A stretch of 6,604 nucleotides of DNA. It comes from CAYMTN01 sp964393335 (GTDB lineage: Bacteria > Chloroflexota > Anaerolineae > Aggregatilineales > Aggregatilineaceae). Where the stretch lies: the NCBI GenBank assembly GCA_964393335.1, contig CAYMTN010000274.1:1-6604 (forward strand), written 5' to 3'. Position 1 is the first letter of the stretch. Every line of letters begins with the position of its first letter. The notes beneath the pieces are model-generated. The model was not told where the DNA came from. It did not search any database and saw only the letters and a list, made by a program, of their open reading frames with translations. Made by a program: the position numbers and the translations under genes. This document shows, piece after piece, positions 1 through 5,765 of the stretch.

Positions 1-541
1 AACCCAGGATCGGCACGCCCTGCGTTTCGAGCACTTCGAGCGTGCGCGGCAGGTCCAGAATCGACTTGGCCCCGGCGCAGACGACGGTCACCGGCGTGCG
101 GCCCAGCTCGATCAGATCGGCGCTGATATCTTCCGGGTGGCCGCGATGCACGCCGCCGATGCCACCCGTCGCAAATACCTTGATCCCGGCCATGTGCGCG
201 ACGATCATGGTTCCCGCGACGGTGGTCGCCCCGTGCTGGCCCAGCCCGGCCACAATCGACAGGTCGCGCCGCGAGCATTTGCGCACGCGGTCCTGGCCGA
301 GTCCGGCCAGCAGTTCGATCTGCTCGCGGCTCAGCCCGACCGTGATCGCGCCGTGCAGCACGGCAATCGTCGCCGGGATCGCGCCTGCCTCACGGATCGC
401 GGATTCCATCGCCAGCGCCGTTGTGACGTTGGCCGGATACGGGAATCCGTGCGTGATCAGGGTTGATTCGAGCGCCACGACCGGCGATCCGGCCAGGATC
501 GCCGCGCTGACTTCGTTGGAATAAACAAGGGGGTGTGTCAT
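1..541 (-). CDS. psuG: Pseudouridine-5'-phosphate glycosidase, C-terminus cut by the window edge
   Basis: PsuG reversibly cleaves the C-C glycosidic bond of pseudouridine 5'-phosphate, giving uracil and ribose 5-phosphate in the cytoplasm. The frame is open from an ATG at 541 to base 1, giving 180 residues of a family usually about 300 long, so the C-terminal part lies outside the window. Family blocks seen in order: VALESTLITHG (22-32), GAIPATIAVL (53-62), KCSRRDL (88-94), FATGGIGGVHRG (123-134), DISADLIELGRT (138-149), CAGAKSILDL (155-164) and LETQGVPILG at the end. By motif, K159 matches the Schiff-base lysine of E. coli PsuG (Lys166), and E25, K88 and D142 match other active-site positions. 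No damage is visible. The start is 4 bases after the yjbQ stop, with an AGGA seven bases upstream inside yjbQ, so translation is probably coupled. In other bacteria psuG is often next to, or fused with, a PfkB-type pseudouridine kinase; none is visible here. The family call is secure. Confidence 0.96.
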   Translation of the reverse strand, partial: MTHPLVYSNEVSAAILAGSPVVALESTLITHGFPYPANVTTALAMESAIREAGAIPATIAVLHGAITVGLSREQIELLAGLGQDRVRKCSRRDLSIVAGLGQHGATTVAGTMIVAHMAGIKVFATGGIGGVHRGHPEDISADLIELGRTPVTVVCAGAKSILDLPRTLEVLETQGVPILG

Positions 542-545
542 CGTG

Positions 546-965
546 TTATCCTGCCAGAACCTTCACCTGGACGCGCCGCGTGCGCGGCCCGTCACATTCA
601 TAGAATAAGATGCTTTGCGATCCGCCGAGCAGCAGGTCGCCGTTTTCGACGACCAGCATCAGGCTGTGCCCGATCAACGCGGCTTTGATGTGCCCGGCGG
701 CGTCGGCGGGGGTATCGTACTGGTGCTTAAAATCGACGCGCGTCGGCACCAGCCGCCGCAGCTCCGCGACGATGTCTTCCGGGGTGGCCGGGTCCAGCGC
801 GGAATTGATCGTGATCGCGGCGGTGGTGTGCGGCACGATCAGCACGCATAACCCGCCATCCAGGCTCGTTTGCTGCGCGATGTCCTGCACCGCCGCGCGC
901 ACCAGCGCCGTGATATCGACCAATGCGTCACCCGGCGGCGTTTGAAGCGTCACTGTCTTTAACAT
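546..965 (-). CDS. yjbQ: YjbQ / UPF0047 family protein
   Basis: This is a 139-residue protein, the normal length for the YjbQ/UPF0047 family of small soluble beta proteins that form trimers. E. coli YjbQ has a weak thiamine-phosphate-synthase side activity; the true cellular role is not settled. Visible family blocks: VPHTTAAITIN (44-54) with H46, then DPATPEDI (58-65), KHQYD with H81, AGHIKAALIG with H92, and LLLGGSQSILFYECDGPRTRRV (111-132, where the family usually has LG-x-W-Q). The three histidines fit the family's putative metal site. The tryptophan usual in the LG-x-W-Q motif is a serine here (S116), an uncommon substitution. ATG at 965 is chosen because it opens the family's N-terminus (MLKTVTLQT) and no other likely start codon lies just upstream; the ribosome site is weak. 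It starts 14 bases after the upstream gene stop and ends 4 bases before psuG, so it sits inside one transcription unit. A link to nucleoside salvage is inference from context only. Confidence 0.93.
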   Translation of the reverse strand: MLKTVTLQTPPGDALVDITALVRAAVQDIAQQTSLDGGLCVLIVPHTTAAITINSALDPATPEDIVAELRRLVPTRVDFKHQYDTPADAAGHIKAALIGHSLMLVVENGDLLLGGSQSILFYECDGPRTRRVQVKVLAG

Positions 966-979
966 GGGAACCCGATCAT

Positions 980-1996
980 CTAGCCATCCTGTGCGTTTCC
1001 TTCGGCCAGGGCGAGCAGCTCGTCGGCCAGCGCCGGGATGTCGTATTGGGCGGTGACTTCGTCCGCGTTGAGTGTGGCGATGATCGCGGGATCGAACGCT
1101 TCGATCCCGGCATACGCGCCCGCGATGGCGCACGCAATCGCCCCGACGGTATCCGCGTCGCCGGACAGGTTGGCGGCATAGATCGCGGTCTGTTTGGGAT
1201 CGCCTCCCGCCATGACCAGCACGCCGAACGCCGATCCGACCGTTTCCGGCACGGAGAGCGACGTCCCGATCACGTAATACAACTCGCGCAGCCGGAACAA
1301 TTCGTTGCCCGGCCCATAGGCGATGTCAACCGCCATCTGGATGCGCCGCGCGACCGAAGGACCTAACCAGGGGCAGCCCCACTGGCGTCCCAACTCCGCG
1401 CCGAGCACGCCCGCCGATACGACCGTTTCCAGCGAGACATGATCGGTCATGGCGATGGCTATCGCCGCCGCTACCGCGCACGCGCCCGAAATGGCGACGT
1501 TGGTATTGTGTGTCGGGATGCACACCGTCGCCGCATCTTCGATGGCGCTCATCGGGTCGCCGGGGTGCAGCAGGCCGACCGGCGAAATGCGCATCGGCGC
1601 GCCGTTGGTATCGCCCCAGGTACCGGTCGTGTGCGGGTCTTCGCCGCGTTTGAGCGCCTGGACGCCGCGTTTGGTGCTCGGCCCGACATACGGCGATTCG
1701 TCGCCGCCCACGCGATCATACCAGGTCGTGATCGCTTCGACCGCCGCGTCCAGCGAGACGCCGCCGTGTGTGATGAACGCCTGCGCCAGCGAAAACGCCT
1801 GCTCGGAATCGTCGGTGATGCGCCCGGCGGGCAGCCCAAAATGCACCGGGTGATCTGCCGGGCCGGGTTTGAACGCCGTGATCCAGCCGCCGTACGCGTT
1901 CCAGGTTTGGTCGATGTCGAAATAGGCGGGCATGCCCCACGCGTCCCCCAACGCCTGGCCGTATAATCCGCCGAGAATCTTGTTTTTCAGGGACAA
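980..1996 (-). CDS. ADP-ribosylglycohydrolase-fold hydrolase
   Basis: This is a 338-residue soluble protein of the ADP-ribosylglycohydrolase (DraG/ARH) superfamily, which uses two magnesium ions to cut N- or O-glycosidic bonds of ADP-ribose conjugates. Family features visible: GGLYGQALGDAWGMP (9-23), the metal motif ITDDSE (60-65; T61, D62, D63), GDTNGAPMRISPVGL (128-142), PTHNT (161-165), and the second metal motif SGDADTVGAIACAIAGAYAG (278-297; D280, D282, T283). All main metal ligands seem present, so it should be active. The start is TTG at 1996: an AGGAG lies six bases upstream and the protein begins at the usual family N-terminus. Many relatives of this type have never been tested on ADP-ribosylated protein, and some sit beside sugar or nucleoside genes. 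Its place between a nucleoside importer and psuG suggests a nucleoside-like or ADP-ribose small-molecule substrate, but that is inference. The fold call is secure; the substrate is unknown. Confidence 0.94.
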   Translation of the reverse strand: MSLKNKILGGLYGQALGDAWGMPAYFDIDQTWNAYGGWITAFKPGPADHPVHFGLPAGRITDDSEQAFSLAQAFITHGGVSLDAAVEAITTWYDRVGGDESPYVGPSTKRGVQALKRGEDPHTTGTWGDTNGAPMRISPVGLLHPGDPMSAIEDAATVCIPTHNTNVAISGACAVAAAIAIAMTDHVSLETVVSAGVLGAELGRQWGCPWLGPSVARRIQMAVDIAYGPGNELFRLRELYYVIGTSLSVPETVGSAFGVLVMAGGDPKQTAIYAANLSGDADTVGAIACAIAGAYAGIEAFDPAIIATLNADEVTAQYDIPALADELLALAEGNAQDG

Positions 1997-2002
1997 GACG
2001 AT

Positions 2003-2007
2003 CTCCT
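2003..2007 (-). promoter_or_regulatory. Ribosome binding site that fixes a TTG start
   Basis: On the minus strand AAAAGGAG (2010-2003) stands six bases before a TTG at 1996. No ATG or GTG is nearby in this frame, and the protein aligns with its family from the first residues, so this strong Shine-Dalgarno supports TTG as the true initiation codon of the ADP-ribosylglycohydrolase homologue. Confidence 0.8.
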
Positions 2008-2029
2008 TTTCTGCCGGAGTGTGTAAGAA

Positions 2030-2062
2030 GGGCAGGCGCGGATCGTCTATCCGGTCCTGCCC
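2030..2062 (-). promoter_or_regulatory. Stem-loop in the leader of the ADP-ribosylglycohydrolase gene
   Basis: GGGCAGG (2030-2036) pairs exactly with CCTGCCC (2056-2062). After a two-by-two internal loop, CGGAT (2039-2043) pairs with ATCCG (2049-2053) around a five-base loop. The element ends about 23 bases before the Shine-Dalgarno of the next gene. On the minus strand it is followed by CTTCTTACAC rather than a run of T, so it does not look like a simple intrinsic terminator. It could be an mRNA-stabilising or processing hairpin, or a weak terminator between importer and enzyme genes. The pairing is seen; the role is inferred. Confidence 0.5.
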
Positions 2063-2080
2063 CTGGTTTCTGCACGTAAA

Positions 2081-2117
2081 TTGCTCTCGTAGGGGCGCTG
2101 CTTGCTGCGCCCAGCAA
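2081..2117. repeat. Nested inverted repeat, possible dispersed palindromic element
   Basis: The inner arms GGGCGC (2093-2098) and GCGCCC (2107-2112) flank an eight-base loop, TGCTTGCT. The outer arms TTGCT (2081-2085) and AGCAA (2113-2117) also match but are offset by a seven-base bulge (2086-2092). The core, TAGGGGCGC...GCGCCC, resembles the short palindromes that recur between genes in many GC-rich bacteria. Only one copy is in this window, so repetitiveness cannot be shown here. Confidence 0.4.
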
Positions 2118-2139
2118 TCTACGGATAGGTTGTTAGTTG

Positions 2140-2169
2140 ATTGTACCGGCAGCGGGGCTGCGCTGGCGA
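2140..2169 (-). promoter_or_regulatory. Weak candidate promoter for the enzyme genes
   Basis: On the minus strand TACAAT (2145-2140) matches five of six bases of the sigma-70 -10 consensus. An 18-base spacer separates it from TCGCCA (2169-2164), which matches four of six bases of the -35 consensus. It lies 20 bases past the second permease stop and would give a leader of about 130 bases holding both inverted repeats. Such weak matches arise by chance, so this is only a candidate. Confidence 0.2.
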
Positions 2170-2188
2170 CCCCGGTTCCGAGCGCGCC

Positions 2189-3631
2189 TTACGCGGCTGC
2201 CGGAGTCCGTCGCTGGTGCTGCCGGAGATACCGCCCGCCCAGCGCCAGCCAGGCGAGAATCGCGGTCGCCAGCCCGGCCAGGAATCCGCCCGGAACCGAC
2301 ACACTGTCGAGCGCGGTCGTTTCCAGGAACAGCATGAACAGCAGGCCCAGGTAGAGCCACAACGACAGCACCGACACGCCCGCGCTGTACCACACCTTGC
2401 GCCCGATGCGCTCGACATCCAGCATAAACGGCAGGTTGATGCCGATCAGCGCCAGCGACACCAGCCCAATCGCCGCGCCGCGCGGGAACGCTTTGTCCGG
2501 CCCGTCGAAACCGTCCGGCGTCGAGAACATACTGACGCAGATGATCAGCCCGAACACGGACAGCATCGCCATGAACATGTGCAGCACGCTGATGCGCTGG
2601 ATCGCCGTCCAGAACGTTGCGTCGAAGCCTTCGCCTTCCGCCGAGCGCAGCGTACGCACGCGCACGGTCAACTGGTTTTGCAGCGCGTAAATCACCAGCG
2701 CCATCACCGTTGCGATGTAGGGCAGCATCTGCGGAAGCTGTGACGGAATTTCCAGCGACCCCACACGTACCGAGATCGCGTCGAAAAAGCCGAAAATCAC
2801 CGACGCCAGCCCGGTCCCGACCGGGTGCCCGCCGCCCAGGTAGGGCGTCGCCAGCGCGATGAAGCCGCGTCCGGACGACATGTTGTTCTGGAAAAACGTC
2901 AGGTAGCCCATGCTCAGGTGGATGCCGCCCAACGCGGCCAGCACGCCGCTGAGCGCCAGCGCCAGGTAGCGGATGCGCTGCACACGGATGCCGACCGATG
3001 CGGCGGCTTCGGGGTTTTCGCCGACGGCGCGCAGGTGGATGCCGGTCGGCGTGCGGTACATGAAATACCACACCGCGATCACCGCCACAAACGCGATCCA
3101 TGTCATCACGCTCTGGTTATCCAGAATCTTGAAGAAAAACGACACGATCGGGATTTTGTTGAGAAACTCCGGCAGTTGGATGAACGGCATTTTTAGGCTG
3201 TCGAGGCTGCCTTTGGTGTTGCCCCGGTCGCCGGTCAGCTCGAACATGATCGCCACCGTCGCCGCCTGGCCCAAAAAGTTGATCGCAATGCCGGAGAGGA
3301 TCAGGTTCGCTTTGAGCTTGAGGTGGAAAAAACCCAGTAGCAGCGCCGTCAGCACACCCATCAGCACGCCCATAAACAGCCCCAGCCAGGGGCCGACCGC
3401 CTCGCCGGTGGCTTTTCCCCACCAGTCTTGCGCATAGGCGCTGAACACGACGCCGGTAAAAGCCGCGATCAACATGATGCCTTCCAGACCGATGTTGATC
3501 ACGCCCGCCCGGTCCGAGATCAACGCGCCGAGCGACGGCAGCAGGATGGGCGTGGTCACGCGCAGGATCGAGGCCAGGAACGCAGCGCTGAAGATGCCCT
3601 GCAATACGTTCTGAAACAAGTTGCTATCCAT
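2189..3631 (-). CDS. Nucleoside ABC importer permease, YufQ-like, with a C-terminal membrane extension
   Basis: This inner-membrane permease of the BPD_transp_2 family should pair with the neighbouring permease to form the channel of a nucleoside importer (relatives: B. subtilis YufQ/NupQ, S. mutans RnsD). The core covers residues 1-325: LRVTTPILLPSLGALISDRAGVINIGLEGIML (23-54), LKANLILSGIAINFLG (106-121), MYRTPTGIHLRAVGENPEAAASVGI (191-215), LSGVLAALGGIHLSMG (227-242) and GRGFIALATPYLGGGHPVGTGLASVIFG (254-281) are family signatures. Relatives usually end near 300-320 residues. This one runs to 480, adding about four hydrophobic segments (near 347-368, 386-404, 413-434 and 444-466). That addition matches nothing I recognise. 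ATG at 3631 has AGAGGAG seven bases upstream and overlaps the first permease stop by 8 bases, so the two are probably translated together. The core assignment is secure; the extension's role is unknown. Confidence 0.94.
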   Translation of the reverse strand: MDSNLFQNVLQGIFSAAFLASILRVTTPILLPSLGALISDRAGVINIGLEGIMLIAAFTGVVFSAYAQDWWGKATGEAVGPWLGLFMGVLMGVLTALLLGFFHLKLKANLILSGIAINFLGQAATVAIMFELTGDRGNTKGSLDSLKMPFIQLPEFLNKIPIVSFFFKILDNQSVMTWIAFVAVIAVWYFMYRTPTGIHLRAVGENPEAAASVGIRVQRIRYLALALSGVLAALGGIHLSMGYLTFFQNNMSSGRGFIALATPYLGGGHPVGTGLASVIFGFFDAISVRVGSLEIPSQLPQMLPYIATVMALVIYALQNQLTVRVRTLRSAEGEGFDATFWTAIQRISVLHMFMAMLSVFGLIICVSMFSTPDGFDGPDKAFPRGAAIGLVSLALIGINLPFMLDVERIGRKVWYSAGVSVLSLWLYLGLLFMLFLETTALDSVSVPGGFLAGLATAILAWLALGGRYLRQHQRRTPAAA

Positions 3632-5765
3632 GCGCGATCTCCTCTGCCGGGGATTGTCTGAACGAGCCGCCGTGCTCCAGGTCTAAATCGACGGAACCGC
3701 GCCGCCGGATGCGCCGCCGCCGGAAAAACGTCACCAGCGCCTCCGCCGTGATCAGCAGAATGACGACGGCCTGGATGATCCGCACCACTTCCGAGCTGAT
3801 GTTCGCGTCGCGCTCCATGACCTGTGCGCCGGTGCGCAGGTAGGCGTAGAGCAGGCCGGTAAACGGCACGACCAGCGGGTTGTTACGCGCCAGCAGCGCC
3901 ACCACCACTCCTTCGAACGCCAGCCCAACCGAGATGTTGAGAATCAGCTTGCGATGAATGCCCATCGCCAGATGCGCCCCGGCTAATCCGGCGACGGCTC
4001 CGCTGATCGCCATGACCAGCATGATCGTGCGCTTGGTGTTGACGCCGCCGTAATCGGCAAACTTGATATTCGCGCCGATCATGCGGATCTCGTAACCAAT
4101 CGGCGTGCGCTGGATCAACACCCAGGTGACCAGCACCATGATGATCAGGAGGTACACGGCGATGCTGACCTGATCGCCGTTGACGTCGATGATCGGCGTC
4201 AGCAGGCCGTTGTTGGGAATCCAATCCGTCGCGGTGTACCCGGCGTCCGGCGGCTGCAACTGGAAGGTCAGCACCATTTCGTAAAAACGGGTGGCGATGG
4301 TGTTCAACATCAGCGTGGAGACGAGTTCGTTCGCGCCCAGATACGCTTTGAGCGCGCCGGGCAGCAGCCCCCACAAAAAGCCTGCCGTCGCCGCCGAGAG
4401 CAGCGCCAGCGGCACGAGCAGCGTTTTGGGGATGTCGCTCAGATACAGGCCGATCACGCCCGACACCAGCGCGCCAAAATAAAGCTGGCCTTCCGCGCCC
4501 AGGCTGAACTGTTCCGCCCGGAAGACGATCGCAATCGACAGACCGAGCATGATCAGCGTCAGCGCGTCACGCATCCAGATCACCCAGCGGTTGAGGCGGC
4601 TGAGCGGTCCGAGCAAAAAGGCGTCGTAGGCTTTGTTGGTGGCCGTGATCGTTTCTGTGAGCCGCGTCGTTGTGCTGAGCGGCTCCGGCTGCACCTGGAT
4701 GGTGTAAATGCCGTCGGCGGGCAGCGTGATATTTTGGATGATCGCGTCTTTCGTGCTTTTGAGCTGGCCGGAAAAAGCCGCGACCTGTTCCTGGCTGGCG
4801 CTGTTATTCGCGCCGATCTCGGTGCCGTCCGGTGCGATCAGTTTGACCTGTAAATTTGCCTCGACATTGGCGCGGAAAACGTACGCCAGCACGGTCACCA
4901 TATCCCCGGCGCGGCCCGCGAATTTATACTCGGCTCTGGTGAGCGGGTTGGCGACTTTTTCTTTGTTGAACGTATCTCCGACCGCGCCCTCGTTGTAGGC
5001 GATGGTGACCGGCGGCGGGTTATCCGACAGCAGCGCGACGGTGAACGCGCCTTGCACGTCCGCGCTGTCCGGTTCGGGCCGCACGTCGATGGTATAGAAT
5101 CCGCTGGCCGGCAGCGTGAAGTTTTCGATCACGGCGTCGTTTTCGCTGGCCAGATAGCGCCGGAACGTGCGCATTTGTTCGGTCGTGGCCCCGGTGCTTG
5201 TTTCCAACACGTCGCCGTTGTTGTCGAGCAGCGTCGCTTGCAGGTTGAGCGGCGAGTTCTTGTCATCCGCAAAGGCCAGGATCGATACGACATCACCTGC
5301 GCTGCCGGCAAAGTGGTACGTCGCATCGGTGAGCGGGGTTTCGTCGTTCGGGTTGTTGAACTCACCTTCGAGCTTGTCACCGTAATTGATGTTGGTCAGC
5401 GGCGCGGCGTCCGACAGCACCTCGACGCGGAACTCGCCCCGGATGAAGCGGTTAGCCGAGTCCAGGTTAAAGAATCCCGTCATCAGGTAGCCGAACATGA
5501 GCGCCAGCACGACGGTTAGCAGCACGCGCAGCGCGTCCCAGCGCAGCTCGACGATCAGCAGCAGCACGCTGAAGCCGATCAGCACGTTGACGAACAGCAC
5601 GCTTTGATAGTCCGGCGTGGCCTTAATCGCGTCCCACATCGTGCTGAGCGACATGCCGGTATCCAGGCTGAACGCCTTAAAACTGACCAGCAGCATGACG
5701 ATCACGCCCGCTGCCAGGCCGAGCATCAAGGGCCGGAACTGCTTCATGGCACCGATCCGGTTCAT
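3624..5765 (-). CDS. Nucleoside ABC importer permease, YufP-like, with tandem PPC-like extracytoplasmic domains
   Basis: This 713-residue inner-membrane permease is about twice the 300-370 residues usual for YufP/NupP-like proteins. The conserved core begins near residue 398: LTLIMLGLSIAIVFRAEQFSLGAEGQLYFGAL (402-432), ANELVSTLMLNTIA (478-491), QRTPIGYEIRMIGANIKFADYGG (552-574), ISGAVAGLAGAHLAMG (587-602) and GLAFEGVVVALLARNNPL (614-631). Before it come a normal first membrane segment (about 12-34), two extra ones (about 55-74 and 78-99), and two similar beta-rich repeats (about 112-247 and 251-383) resembling pre-peptidase C-terminal (PPC) domains, with AGxAGDxV and LPAxGxYTI motifs. With the N-terminus inside, three segments place the repeats outside the membrane and keep the core topology. 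The tail is arginine-rich (681-689) and cytoplasmic. ATG at 5765 overlaps the ATPase stop as ATGA, with GGAG eight bases upstream; an in-frame ATG at residue 7 is possible but less well placed. The core call is secure; the PPC label is from pattern only. Confidence 0.94.
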   Translation of the reverse strand: MNRIGAMKQFRPLMLGLAAGVIVMLLVSFKAFSLDTGMSLSTMWDAIKATPDYQSVLFVNVLIGFSVLLLIVELRWDALRVLLTVVLALMFGYLMTGFFNLDSANRFIRGEFRVEVLSDAAPLTNINYGDKLEGEFNNPNDETPLTDATYHFAGSAGDVVSILAFADDKNSPLNLQATLLDNNGDVLETSTGATTEQMRTFRRYLASENDAVIENFTLPASGFYTIDVRPEPDSADVQGAFTVALLSDNPPPVTIAYNEGAVGDTFNKEKVANPLTRAEYKFAGRAGDMVTVLAYVFRANVEANLQVKLIAPDGTEIGANNSASQEQVAAFSGQLKSTKDAIIQNITLPADGIYTIQVQPEPLSTTTRLTETITATNKAYDAFLLGPLSRLNRWVIWMRDALTLIMLGLSIAIVFRAEQFSLGAEGQLYFGALVSGVIGLYLSDIPKTLLVPLALLSAATAGFLWGLLPGALKAYLGANELVSTLMLNTIATRFYEMVLTFQLQPPDAGYTATDWIPNNGLLTPIIDVNGDQVSIAVYLLIIMVLVTWVLIQRTPIGYEIRMIGANIKFADYGGVNTKRTIMLVMAISGAVAGLAGAHLAMGIHRKLILNISVGLAFEGVVVALLARNNPLVVPFTGLLYAYLRTGAQVMERDANISSEVVRIIQAVVILLITAEALVTFFRRRRIRRRGSVDLDLEHGGSFRQSPAEEIAHG
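3639..3645 (-). promoter_or_regulatory. Ribosome binding site of the second permease
   Basis: AGAGGAG on the minus strand lies seven bases before the ATG at 3631 and inside the last codons of the first permease gene. It confirms the start and indicates translational coupling of the two permeases. Confidence 0.75.
4617..5432 (-). repeat. Internal protein-coding duplication: two PPC-like beta domains
   Basis: Within the first permease, residues 150-232 and 280-362 align without a gap at an offset of exactly 130 residues. My hand count gives 38 identities in 83 positions. Shared landmarks are YxFAGxAGDxV, NLQ, EQ, LPAxGxYTIxVxPEP and a following PLT or similar at each domain start. The domains span roughly residues 112-247 (bases 5432-5025) and 251-383 (bases 5015-4617). 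PPC-like domains are secreted beta-sandwiches usually found at the ends of exported proteases and surface proteins. Confidence 0.85.

Larger units (their letters stand above)
1997..2188. other. Non-coding gap between the importer genes and the enzyme genes
   Basis: This is the only real gap in the window (192 bases); all other junctions are overlaps or 14 bases or less. I see no convincing gene in it; open frames that cross it extend from overlapping reading frames of the neighbouring genes and match no family. It holds a 33-base stem-loop at 2030-2062, an inverted repeat at 2081-2117, an imperfect GC-rich inverted repeat around 2147-2168, and a weak promoter-like pair at 2140-2169. No T-rich tract follows any of the stems on the minus strand, so a standard intrinsic terminator is not evident. 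The enzymes downstream may have their own promoter or may be read through from the importer genes. Confidence 0.7.

Noticed and set aside
42..524. Long plus-strand open frames over the left-edge gene
   Set aside because: They are antisense to a clear psuG frame, show no family motifs, and reflect high GC at third codon positions.
966..1133. Upstream extension of yjbQ to 195 codons
   Set aside because: The extra residues overlap the ADP-ribosylglycohydrolase gene in another frame, are arginine-rich and do not belong to the family; the ATG at 965 gives the normal 139-residue length.
1439..1966. Plus-strand open frame of 175 codons over the ADP-ribosylglycohydrolase gene
   Set aside because: Arginine-rich and of low complexity, opposite a gene with intact metal motifs; a shadow.
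2149..2161. GCAGC-GGG-GCTGC palindrome as terminator of the importer genes
   Set aside because: Only five pairs with a three-base loop, and CGGTACAATC rather than a T-run follows on the minus strand; not supported as a terminator.
2133..3101. Minus-strand frame of 322 codons overlapping the second permease
   Set aside because: Out of frame with the permease, arginine- and alanine-rich, without hydrophobic segments or family motifs, while the competing frame carries clear permease signatures.
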